Shown here in pieces: positions 7,012 to 15,147 of a DNA stretch of 23,241 nucleotides (the stretch's first letter is position 1; every line of letters begins with the position of its first letter). The stretch comes from an uncultured Archangium sp. Its GTDB lineage: Bacteria > Myxococcota > Myxococcia > Myxococcales > Myxococcaceae. A program made the translations under genes and the position numbers. The notes under the pieces were generated by a model. That model was not told the origin of the DNA. It saw nothing but the letters and a program-made list of their open reading frames with translations, and made no database searches. The DNA lies in assembly GCA_946479335.1 (NCBI GenBank), contig CAMLFP010000045.1, positions 1 to 23,241 on the forward strand, in the 5' to 3' direction.

Positions 7012-7839
7012 CTACTTCACTCCCGCGCGGCCGACCCACGTGCGGATCATGCCGCGCTGCGCTTCACCGAGGTTCTGCAACCGCACCGAGAAGCCTCCAT
7101 TCCGCGCGGCGGCGACCCGGCCCGCGGCGTTGAGCTGCATCGCCATGCCCTCGAAGCTCACCACGATCTCCACCGGCGTGTTGGGCACCGCGCGCTCGAT
7201 GGCGGGGATGAAGATGGAGTCGGACTGCCAGTTGTGTTCGACGTCGTGCGTGAAGGGCCGGGCCTCGCCGCGGTTGAGCGAGAGGCTCACGTGCAGCAGC
7301 CCACCCGCGCGCGACTGCACGCGCGCCTGCGGCCACGGGTCTTGCGCGGGCAGCGGCGGCGGCGCGGGGGGCGCGACGGCGTTGCGGTGCTGCTTCTCGA
7401 TCTCCACCATGCGCTCCGAGAGCGCGATGAACGCGTCTTCACAGGCCAGCCGCAATTCGGGCGTGGTGTCGGGCGGCAGGCGGCTCGGCGTGTAGCGGTG
7501 CACCAGCTGGAAGAACGCCGCGCGCCACGCCGCGTGCGGCGCCGTCGGCGAGACCTTGAAGATCTCGTGCGCGGGCGCCGACTCGATGCTGCGCAACCAC
7601 CCGCGGATCTGCGCGGTGGTCTCGGCCTGCGCGCGCTGCGTGTCGGTGAGGTTCACCGGCTGCGAGAGCACCTGCGAGAGCTCCGGCACGTCGCGCAACG
7701 GCACGAAGGTGCGCCCGTCGCGAGACACCGCGCGCACGTCACCCAGCTTGCCTCGCGCGTGCAGCGAGGTGACCACATCGAGCCCGATGGGCCCCACCAC
7801 GCGCGCCTCACTGTCTGCCAACCAATATTCCTGAGCCAT
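7012..7839 (-). CDS. GYF-like / degenerate J-like / PilZ-like regulatory protein
   Basis: The 275-residue soluble protein looks modular. Residues 4-58 (EYWLADSEARVVGPIGLD ... VPLRDVPEL) resemble a GYF_2-type domain. Residues about 90-150 follow the pattern of the degenerate DnaJ-like segment common in myxobacterial regulators (HEIFKVSPTAPHAAWRAAFF, LVHRYTPSRLP), but the HPD tripeptide is missing. After a Pro-rich linker (156-170), the last 100 residues resemble a PilZ-type beta barrel (NWQSDSIFIP, FEGMAMQLNAAGRV, GGFSVRLQNL). The paired Arg residues that bind cyclic-di-GMP are not evident, so ligand binding is uncertain. It starts 12 bp after the rpoN stop and is followed by hpf, so it probably belongs to an rpoN-hpf transcript. 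Domain assignments are by eye. Confidence 0.65.
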   Translation of the reverse strand: MAQEYWLADSEARVVGPIGLDVVTSLHARGKLGDVRAVSRDGRTFVPLRDVPELSQVLSQPVNLTDTQRAQAETTAQIRGWLRSIESAPAHEIFKVSPTAPHAAWRAAFFQLVHRYTPSRLPPDTTPELRLACEDAFIALSERMVEIEKQHRNAVAPPAPPPLPAQDPWPQARVQSRAGGLLHVSLSLNRGEARPFTHDVEHNWQSDSIFIPAIERAVPNTPVEIVVSFEGMAMQLNAAGRVAAARNGGFSVRLQNLGEAQRGMIRTWVGRAGVK

Positions 7840-7851
7840 GAAGAGAATCTC

Positions 7852-9366
<1,515 letters not shown>

Positions 9367-9390
9367 CCTCGGTGCGTCCCTTTCGGCCGG

Positions 9391-9409
9391 ATATCAAAAG
9401 CCGTGCCAA
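9391..9409 (-). promoter_or_regulatory. sigma-54-like promoter upstream of rpoN
   Basis: Read on the minus strand this is TTGGCACGGCTTTTGATAT. It matches the -24 element TTGGCACG fully and has the correct 4-bp gap to a -12 element TTGAT. The consensus is TTGCA/T, so the usually invariant C is replaced by A. The predicted start would be near 9382, giving a 16-nt leader with AAGGGA at its 5' end. Autoregulation of rpoN is possible; the missing C makes this tentative. Confidence 0.35.
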
Positions 9410-9472
9410 GGGTAAGATCATCGCGGCGACGAGGGGAACCTCCAAATTGCATGTGTCTTACAAGTAACTGGT

Positions 9473-9492
9473 TTCACTCAAGAAAGAGTGAA
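9473..9492 (-). terminator. hairpin over the lptB stop codon
   Basis: TTCACTC (9473-9479) and GAGTGAA (9486-9492) form a perfect 7-bp inverted repeat with a 6-base AAGAAA loop. It spans the lptB stop codon and could act as a weak terminator or RNA-stabilising hairpin between lptB and rpoN. No T-tract follows on the minus strand, so full termination is doubtful. Confidence 0.3.
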
Positions 9493-10200
9493 GTCAGAAC
9501 CGAGATACACGGAGCGTGCCCGCTCGGAGGCGGCGATGGCCTGCGGCGTGCCTTCTTCGAGGATGCGCCCGGCCGCGATGATGTACGCGCGATCGCAGAT
9601 GCGCAGCGTGTCGCGCACGTTGTGATCGGTGATGAGCACCCCGAGGCCGCGCTGCTTGAGCTTCGCGATCTCCTTCTGGAGCTCGCCGACGTTGATGGGG
9701 TCGACGCCCGCGAACGGCTCGTCGAAGAGGATGAAGCGCGGGTTGGGGAGCAGCGAGCGGGCGATCTCCGCGCGCCGCCGTTCGCCGCCGGAGAGCTGCT
9801 CGCCGAGTGAACCTGCGACGTGGGTGAGGCCAAACTCCGCGATGATCTCGTCGGCGCGACGCTCGCGATCAGCCGCGCCGTGGAGCTCGAGCACCGCCAC
9901 CATGTTCTGCTTCACCGTCAGCTTGCGGAAGATCGACGCCTCCTGCGGGAGGTAGCCGAGGCCCGCGCGCGCGCGCAGGTGCATCGGCAGCCCCGCGAGC
10001 TCGCGATCTCCGAGCTTCACCGAGCCCGCGTCGGGCTGCGTGAGGCCGATCACCATCGAGAACGACGTGGTCTTCCCGGCGCCGTTGGGCCCGAGGAGCC
10101 CGACGATCTCCCCGGCCTTCACGGTGACCGAGACGCCGTCGACCACGCGCCGGCTGCCGTAGGTCTTCTGCAGGCCGTGCGCGACCAGCGCGTCGCTCAC
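9478..10200 (-). CDS. lptB: LPS export ABC transporter ATP-binding protein LptB
   Basis: LptB is the cytoplasmic ATPase of the LptB2FG complex that extracts lipopolysaccharide from the inner membrane. The 240-residue protein shows Walker A GPNGAGKTT (37-45), LSGGERRRAEIARSL (136-150, the LptB-type signature), Walker B FILFDEP (156-162) and the switch His193 in ITDHNVRD. Length matches the family. The start is a GTG at 10200 whose bases overlap the TGA of the preceding membrane gene (GTGA), so translation is probably coupled; a longer upstream reading has no domain content. LptF/G are not in the window. rpoN follows downstream. Confidence 0.95.
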   Translation of the reverse strand: MSDALVAHGLQKTYGSRRVVDGVSVTVKAGEIVGLLGPNGAGKTTSFSMVIGLTQPDAGSVKLGDRELAGLPMHLRARAGLGYLPQEASIFRKLTVKQNMVAVLELHGAADRERRADEIIAEFGLTHVAGSLGEQLSGGERRRAEIARSLLPNPRFILFDEPFAGVDPINVGELQKEIAKLKQRGLGVLITDHNVRDTLRICDRAYIIAAGRILEEGTPQAIAASERARSVYLGSDFTLS

Positions 10201-10826
10201 GCCGGGTCTCCGTTCAACGCCAGCAGCAGCCGCGCGCGGTACACGATGATCGCGTGCACGAAGGGCCCGACCAGCACGCCGCCGGAGAGATCCGCCAGCC
10301 ACGCCCCTTCACGGTGCGCGTAGTCGGAGAAGATGCTCATCGGCATCGAGAACGCGAGGCCCATCATCACCAGCACGATCAACGCCGCGAACATCGTGCC
10401 CAGCCACAGCAGCGCGCCGCGCGAGAAGGTGTCGATGACGCCTCCGAAGGCGGCGGCGAGGTCGTCGCCATACACGAGCGCAGAGTCGACGAAGGGCAGC
10501 AGCCACACGAGGACCCCGACCAGGAAGAACCAGCTGCCGTACTCCATCGCGAGGAAGGCCAGCGCGAAGGTGGCGATGGGCAGCACCGGGCTCGCGTCTT
10601 CGACGCCGCCGGCCACGCGCATCGCCGCGCGCACGTAGAACGCCCAGCCCACGCCCTTGAGGAGGCTCACCAGCACCGGCATCACCGAGTGCAGCGAGCT
10701 GACCCACGCGTCCATCGCGAAGCCGGCGGCCAGCAACAACGACGGCACGGCCAGCAGCCACGGCGCGTCTTTCAGCACCGGCGCGACTTCACCACTCGTC
10801 TCTCTCAGGAGGTCGGCGTCGCTCAC
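10197..10826 (-). CDS. polytopic inner-membrane protein of unknown function, coupled to lptA and lptB
   Basis: The 209-residue product has roughly five to six hydrophobic segments (about 22-38, 48-68, 81-117 which may be two, 137-162, 182-203) and a short N-terminal cytoplasmic-like stretch. I do not recognise a family; it vaguely resembles YIP1/DUF-type small polytopic proteins. It starts at a GTG overlapping the lptA-like stop, and its stop overlaps the lptB start; both overlaps are GTGA. Such double coupling suggests its amount is matched to the Lpt proteins. A role in LPS export or envelope lipid handling is an inference from position only. LptC normally has one helix and a periplasmic beta domain, so this is not an obvious LptC. 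Confidence 0.8.
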   Translation of the reverse strand: MSDADLLRETSGEVAPVLKDAPWLLAVPSLLLAAGFAMDAWVSSLHSVMPVLVSLLKGVGWAFYVRAAMRVAGGVEDASPVLPIATFALAFLAMEYGSWFFLVGVLVWLLPFVDSALVYGDDLAAAFGGVIDTFSRGALLWLGTMFAALIVLVMMGLAFSMPMSIFSDYAHREGAWLADLSGGVLVGPFVHAIIVYRARLLLALNGDPA

Positions 10827-11629
10827 TTCTTCTTCCCGCCCTCGATGATGGTGGTGGCGTTCTCGACTTCAAGAAATTCCGACGCGGTGAAGAAGGTGAC
10901 CTTCGTGCCGCGCAGCCGGGTGCCGTTCTGCCGCGCCTGCGGGTTCCCGGTGACGACCAGCACGCCTTTGGGCACGTCGTAGTCGGCCTCGCGCCCGCGC
11001 GCCCAGCGATCGGCGTCGGTGACCTCCACGCCGCCCTTCGCCTTGATGCGGGTGATCTCGCCGTCGGCGCCCCAGGTGGCGGTCAACTTCGGCGCGAGGA
11101 GCAGGGTGCTCGCCTTCACCGCGCGGACATGGCCGGTCCACACCGCTTCGCTGTCTCGGCTGCGCATCACCAACTCGTCGGCGTCGATGGTGACGCGCTG
11201 GTCTTTGGGCTCCTGCACGCGGGTGCGCGCCTTCGTCACCGTGACCTGCTCGGAGCCGGTGACGAAGGTGACGACCTCGCCCTCGACCTCGCGCGCGCCC
11301 TGCTTGCCGTGCGGGTTGCCGGTGACCGTCAGCACCCCGGTGGCGTTCTCGAACACTGCGCGATCGCCCCACGCCTGGCGATCTCCGTCGATGGCCTCCA
11401 CGTGCCCGCTGGCGATGATCTGCTCCACCTCGTTGCGCGCGGAGAACCGCACCTCGATGGTGTCGCAGGTCATGGTCAGGGTGTCGCGCACCGCCTTCGC
11501 GTGGCCCGAATAGAGGGCGCGGCTGTCCTTCTTGAAGATCTCCAGCCGGTCGGCAGACACCTGCACCGGGCGCGCGAAGACGCCGGCGTCGGAGGTGGTC
11601 AGCAGCAACGAGAGGAACAGCGAGATCAC
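10823..11629 (-). CDS. LptA-like periplasmic protein with two tandem OstA domains
   Basis: LptA-type OstA domains form the periplasmic beta-jellyroll bridge that carries LPS. This 268-residue protein starts (GTG) with a signal-like MISLFLSLLLTTSDAG and then has two related domains at about 24-136 and 147-261. Matching pieces are YSGHAKAVRDTL / WTGHVRAVKAST, VLTVTGNPHGKQ / VLVVTGNPQARQ and VVTFVTGSEQVTV / KVTFFTASEFLEV. E. coli LptA has one such domain and about 185 residues, so this is an internal duplication. It is upstream of lptB through the membrane gene, and downstream of the sigma factor by 31 bp. No LptC with a membrane anchor is seen. It could replace LptA alone or cover part of the LptC role. 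Confidence 0.85.
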   Translation of the reverse strand: MISLFLSLLLTTSDAGVFARPVQVSADRLEIFKKDSRALYSGHAKAVRDTLTMTCDTIEVRFSARNEVEQIIASGHVEAIDGDRQAWGDRAVFENATGVLTVTGNPHGKQGAREVEGEVVTFVTGSEQVTVTKARTRVQEPKDQRVTIDADELVMRSRDSEAVWTGHVRAVKASTLLLAPKLTATWGADGEITRIKAKGGVEVTDADRWARGREADYDVPKGVLVVTGNPQARQNGTRLRGTKVTFFTASEFLEVENATTIIEGGKKK

Positions 11630-11660
11630 AGGTCTGCGGTTTGTACCGCAGGTTGGCGCT

Positions 11661-12149
11661 TCAGGCCTCGACGATGCGCTGCAGCTTCATCGCGCGATCG
11701 GTGAACTCCGAGAGCCGGTACAGCACCGTGCGGCGCGAGACGCCGAGCTCCTGCGCCACCTTCGCCTGCTCCAGCCCCTGCGCGTGGAACAGCACCGCCG
11801 GCGCCTTCACGTGCTCGGGCGTGCGCGCCAGCAGCCGGCGCGAGAAGTCGCGCGAGAGCAGCGTGTCCTCGAACTCGTCGTCGACCAGCTCCGGCACCTG
11901 CGAGACCGGCTCCGCCTGCCGGCGGCCATCGCGCAGCACGTTGAGGCAATGGTTGGTGGCGATGCGGTGCACCCAGGGCAACACCGCGTCGGCGGTCGGC
12001 GCCTTCTCGGCGTGGCGCATCACCTTGATGAACACGTCTTGCGTCGCGTCTTCCGCCGCGGCGCTGTTCTTCAGCAGCCGCTTGCAGCGGGCGAAGATCA
12101 CGGGGCCATACTTCGCGTAGAGGCTGGCGGTGTCGAGCTGCGTGCGCAT
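11661..12149 (-). CDS. ECF-type RNA polymerase sigma factor
   Basis: The 162-residue protein has sigma-70 region 2 (about 10-78: ARCKRLLKNSAAAEDATQDV, WVHRIATNHCLNVLRD) and region 4 (about 105-158, with helix-turn-helix LEQAKVAQELGVSRRTVLYR). It lacks regions 1 and 3, so it belongs to the ECF group, which usually directs envelope or stress regulons. No anti-sigma factor with a membrane helix lies next to it. The nearest same-strand partner is the LptA-like gene 31 bp downstream, so it may be co-transcribed with the LPS-export genes. The upstream divergent membrane gene (12245) is another possible partner. I chose the ATG at 12149 because sequence before it is low-complexity Gly. Confidence 0.88.
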   Translation of the reverse strand: MRTQLDTASLYAKYGPVIFARCKRLLKNSAAAEDATQDVFIKVMRHAEKAPTADAVLPWVHRIATNHCLNVLRDGRRQAEPVSQVPELVDDEFEDTLLSRDFSRRLLARTPEHVKAPAVLFHAQGLEQAKVAQELGVSRRTVLYRLSEFTDRAMKLQRIVEA

Positions 12150-12244
12150 GGTGCGGCTTTGTCGCCCGCCACCGCCCCCGGTTGCGGACCCAACGTGCCA
12201 ATCGCCGGACACCTTGCGCCAACCGCGTTAAAGCGCGGCTCCCT

Positions 12245-12697
12245 ATGGTCTGGATTCTCCTGGCGGCGGTCAGCGCAGCGATCTCTGGCGTCGGTTTCTG
12301 GCGCGGCACCCCCTCGGGCCTCGCGTCGCAGGCGCTCCCTGCAGCGGCCGGCGTGCTGTTCTGTCTCGTCATGTTCCGGGCCTCGACGCTGATCTCCGAC
12401 CGCAAAGCGCTCGGCCAGAAGGGTGGCTGGCCGTTGATGGCCGCCGGAGCGCTCTGCCTGACCGCCACCCTCGCCGCGGGCGTCGACGTCGCGCGGTGGA
12501 TCCCCACCAGGGCGCCCACCGTGGGGCCGTACCTGTTGCCGGTGGCCGCGATCGGCCTGCTGATGCTCGCGGTCGGAGCGATGCGGCTCTCGCTCGACTC
12601 ACCGCGCCGCACCCACTTCTACGTGCTGGCGCTCGCCGCCGCGGCCAACTCGGTCGTCGCCGTCGTCACCTTCGTGCAGGCGCTGAATACGCCATAA
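12245..12697 (+). CDS. small integral membrane protein, four predicted helices
   Basis: A 150-residue hydrophobic protein with four membrane segments, roughly residues 2-20, 28-47, 63-82 and 95-112, plus a possible fifth at 125-146. I do not recognise the family. The ATG has no clear Shine-Dalgarno sequence; a CCGCG/CGCGG hairpin lies just before it (12223-12238), which could mask initiation. It is divergent from the ECF sigma gene with a 95-bp shared spacer, so a sensing or anti-sigma-like role is conceivable but no cytoplasmic sigma-binding domain is visible. The stop codon is inside the palindrome preceding the NAD-salvage operon. Confidence 0.7.
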   Translation: MVWILLAAVSAAISGVGFWRGTPSGLASQALPAAAGVLFCLVMFRASTLISDRKALGQKGGWPLMAAGALCLTATLAAGVDVARWIPTRAPTVGPYLLPVAAIGLLMLAVGAMRLSLDSPRRTHFYVLALAAAANSVVAVVTFVQALNTP

Positions 12698-12716
12698 AGA
12701 GTCTTGACGACTCTTT
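12696..12716. promoter_or_regulatory. perfect 8-bp inverted repeat, candidate operator of the NAD-salvage operon
   Basis: AAAGAGTC (12696-12703) and GACTCTTT (12709-12716) are exact inverted copies around a 5-bp TTGAC centre. The TTGAC is also the start of a plausible -35 hexamer, so a dimeric repressor bound here would block RNA polymerase. NAD-salvage genes in other bacteria are controlled by such repressors (NrtR, NiaR, NadQ), but I cannot assign this site to any. A weak transcription terminator for the preceding gene is the alternative; only one extra T follows the right arm. Confidence 0.5.
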
Positions 12717-12733
12717 TGCGCGCGTTACATCAT
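12704..12733 (+). promoter_or_regulatory. candidate sigma-70 promoter of the NAD-salvage operon
   Basis: TTGACG (12704-12709) as -35 is followed after 18 bp by CATCAT (12728-12733), four of six matches to TATAAT. Transcription would start near 12740, leaving a leader of about 15 nt that contains the AGGAGG ribosome site at 12744-12749. The -35 lies in the centre of the palindrome. Confidence 0.4.
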
Positions 12734-12754
12734 CTCCGACAGACAGGAGGCCAC

Positions 12755-14179
12755 ATGGCCGCGCCGCTGCTGCTCACCGATGGCTACAAGTTCTCGATGG
12801 CGGAGGCAGGCTGGCCGCTGCGCACCGAGACCTTCTATTACTCGCACCGCAAGGGCGGCCTGCAGGTGGTGCCCTTCGACGTCGAGGCGGAGCTCAAGGC
12901 GCTGCTCCCCGACGCGCGCCCCGGCGACTACGAGTTCCTCACCTCACACGACTACGAGCTGGGCGCGGCGGTGAAGGTGGCGCTCGCGAGCCGAGAGGTG
13001 ACGGTGCGCGCGCTGCCGAAGTTCTCGGTGTTCCACGACCGCGAGCCGGTGTTCAGCGTGACGGGCCCCTCGGCGCTGGTGTCGTGGCTCGAGCCGCTGC
13101 TGCTCCAGTGGAGCTACCGGATTCAGGTGGCGACGGTGGCGCTCTTCCGGCCCGAGGAACTCGCCGCGGCGGTCGGCCTCGTGACCTGCGAGGCGCAGAA
13201 GCAGCTCGTGCTCGCGACGTTGGACGCGGTGAACGTGAAGGCGCCGGCGATCCGCGTCGACTCCGAGGGCTATGTCGATCGGGTGCGCGCCCGCGTCGCG
13301 GAGTTGGTGGAGATCACCGGCACGCCCGCGCGCCTCTTCGAGGTCGGCCTGCGCGCCGCGAGCTGCCCGGAGCAGCACCTGCTCGCGTTGGAGGGCTGCA
13401 AGCGCGCGGGGCTCAACCGCACCAGCAACGTCTACGGCGCGCGGGCGCTCGGCCTGGTGCCGGTGGGCACCATGGGCCACGAGCACATCCAGCGCTACGG
13501 GAGTGACGACGCCGCGTTCCGCGCGATGGTCGAGCGCCGGCATCAGCGGTCCAGCTTCCTCCTCGACACCTTCGACACCATCACCTCGGGCATTCCGGCT
13601 GCGTTCCGGTTGATCTCCGAGCGGCCCGGCGCGAGCGATTCGATCCGCTACGACTCCGGCGACAAGGAAGCGCAGTACCGCTTCGCCTGTGCCGAGGCGC
13701 GGAGGCTCGGTCTTCACCCGGTGCAGATCCTCGAAGATGGCTTCGACGCCGCGCAGACCCGCCGCTTCGAAGTGCTGCGCGAAGAGCTCGGCTGGAAACC
13801 GAGCGAGCAGGTCTACGGCTACGGCGGCTACCTCGTCGCGCAGACGAGCGGCTCCCCGTTGACCCGCGACAAGGTCTCGGCCGTCTACAAGCTCTCGCAG
13901 ACCGGCCGCGTGGCGACGATGAAGTTCGGCAACGAAGCCGGGAGCGGCAAGCAGAGCATCCCCGGCAAGCCAGTGCTGTTCCGCCGGCGCTCGGACGCCA
14001 GTGGCGCCTTTGGAATCGTCGGTCAGGAGGGCGAGGCGCTGCCTGAAGGCTACGAGCTGCTGACGGGCGCGCCCGCGTTGAAAGCGCCTCCCTCGCGCGT
14101 GGAGGTGGCGGCACCGTCATTCGCGCTCTCGGCGGAGACGCAGAAGCTGGTCGAAGAACTCAGCCGCTGGCGCTCGTGA
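12755..14179 (+). CDS. pncB: nicotinate phosphoribosyltransferase
   Basis: The enzyme converts nicotinate and PRPP to nicotinate mononucleotide in the Preiss-Handler NAD salvage route. The 474-residue protein begins with LLTDGYKFSMAEAGW, a variant of the family LTDxYxxTM start. It contains RTSNVYGARALGLVPVGTMG followed by HEH (222-244, including the region of the catalytic His), FLLDTFDT (268-275), IRYDSGD (297-303, the PRPP/phosphate-binding R.DSGD) and YGYGGYL (354-360). A strong AGGAGG lies 5 bp before the ATG and decides the start. It is followed immediately by a nicotinamidase-like gene, which supports the NAD-salvage role. The N-terminal motif with YK resembles nicotinamide phosphoribosyltransferase too, but neighbour and motifs favour nicotinate. 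Confidence 0.87.
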   Translation: MAAPLLLTDGYKFSMAEAGWPLRTETFYYSHRKGGLQVVPFDVEAELKALLPDARPGDYEFLTSHDYELGAAVKVALASREVTVRALPKFSVFHDREPVFSVTGPSALVSWLEPLLLQWSYRIQVATVALFRPEELAAAVGLVTCEAQKQLVLATLDAVNVKAPAIRVDSEGYVDRVRARVAELVEITGTPARLFEVGLRAASCPEQHLLALEGCKRAGLNRTSNVYGARALGLVPVGTMGHEHIQRYGSDDAAFRAMVERRHQRSSFLLDTFDTITSGIPAAFRLISERPGASDSIRYDSGDKEAQYRFACAEARRLGLHPVQILEDGFDAAQTRRFEVLREELGWKPSEQVYGYGGYLVAQTSGSPLTRDKVSAVYKLSQTGRVATMKFGNEAGSGKQSIPGKPVLFRRRSDASGAFGIVGQEGEALPEGYELLTGAPALKAPPSRVEVAAPSFALSAETQKLVEELSRWRS

Positions 14180-14185
14180 AAGGAG
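14179..14185 (+). promoter_or_regulatory. ribosome binding site that decides the nicotinamidase start
   Basis: AAAGGAG lies 5 bp before a GTG at 14191. An earlier in-frame GTG at 14176 overlaps the pncB stop (GTGA) but has no such site ahead of it, so the 14191 start is preferred. Confidence 0.65.
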
Positions 14186-14190
14186 ACACC

Positions 14191-15147
14191 GTGTTTCCCG
14201 ATTTCTACCAGCCGTCGCAGGTCCCGGAGCTGTACGTGGAGCGGGCCGGCCTCGTCGCCGATGCCGGTGAAGCGTGGGCGAAGACGCACGGCATCCGGCC
14301 TTCCTCGACCGACACGGAGCGCATCGCCGCGTTCGGCATCGACGTGCAGGTCGGCTTCTGCACGCCGGGCGCGAGCCTCTTCGTCCCCGGCGCGGTGGAA
14401 GACACCGCGCGCACCATCGAGTGGCTGTACCGGAACCTCGGGCGCGTCACGGAGCTCTTCTTCTCGCTCGACACGCATCGCATGTTCCAGATCTTCCACC
14501 CGGCGTGGTGGGTCGACGCAGAAGGGCGCCACCCCGCGCCGCTGACGCCGGTGTTTCACGAAGAGGTGAAGCGCGGGCGTTGGCGCGCAACTCGTTTCCC
14601 CGAAGAAAGCCTCGAGTACGTGCGCAAGCTGGAGGCGGCGGGGAAATACGTGCTCACCGTCTGGCCGTACCACGCGCTGCTCGGCGGGCTCTCGCACGCG
14701 CTGGTGCCCGCGATGATGGAGGCCGCGCTGTTCCACGCCGCCGCGCGCAAACAGCAGACGCACTTCGAGACCAAGGGGCTGTCGCCGCTCACCGAGAACT
14801 ACTCGGTGCTGTCTCCGGAGGTGACCGAGCTGCGTGGTGAATCCGTGGGCGCATTCAACGACGCGTTCTTCACGCGGCTGATGTCGTTCGACCGCATCTA
14901 CGTGTTCGGCCAGGCCAAGAGCCACTGCGTGCTGTCGACGGTGAATGATCTGCTGGCGCGAATCTCTGCGACGGAGCCATCGCTGGCTTCGAAGCTCTAC
15001 ATCCTCGAAGACGCGATGAGCCCGGTGCCTGCGCCGCAATTGTCTCCGCTGCCCGAACATCTCAACTTCCCAGGACTCGCAGATGCGGCGGTCGAGCAGT
15101 GGCGTCGCGCGGGCGCACACATCGTGCGGACCACCGACGCGCTCTAG
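14191..15147 (+). CDS. nicotinamidase-like isochorismatase-family hydrolase
   Basis: This 318-residue protein probably hydrolyses nicotinamide to nicotinate, feeding the enzyme encoded just upstream. Cysteine-hydrolase triad candidates are Asp51 (AFGIDVQVGFC), Lys195 (FETKGLSPL) and Cys246 (GQAKSHCVLSTV). The nicotinamidase metal site is also visible: Asp94, His96 and His103 in SLDTHRMFQIFHPAWW. A WPYHALLGG segment (158-166) matches the usual WPxHCxxGT loop. It is longer than E. coli PncA (about 213 residues), with an extended N-terminus (1-45) and larger internal loops. The GTG start was chosen from the ribosome site; a GTG 15 bases earlier would overlap pncB. Its stop overlaps that of the convergent glycosyltransferase by 4 bp. 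Confidence 0.85.
   Translation: MFPDFYQPSQVPELYVERAGLVADAGEAWAKTHGIRPSSTDTERIAAFGIDVQVGFCTPGASLFVPGAVEDTARTIEWLYRNLGRVTELFFSLDTHRMFQIFHPAWWVDAEGRHPAPLTPVFHEEVKRGRWRATRFPEESLEYVRKLEAAGKYVLTVWPYHALLGGLSHALVPAMMEAALFHAAARKQQTHFETKGLSPLTENYSVLSPEVTELRGESVGAFNDAFFTRLMSFDRIYVFGQAKSHCVLSTVNDLLARISATEPSLASKLYILEDAMSPVPAPQLSPLPEHLNFPGLADAAVEQWRRAGAHIVRTTDAL

Noticed and set aside
12195..12202. TTGGCACG on the minus strand upstream of the ECF sigma gene as a sigma-54 promoter
   Set aside because: The -24 part matches but the bases at the -12 position (TCC) do not fit TTGC at the required spacing.
12182..12245. Longer N-terminus for the small membrane protein at 12245
   Set aside because: The extra 21 residues are Arg-rich and unlike a membrane-protein start; the hydrophobic segment begins at the ATG at 12245.
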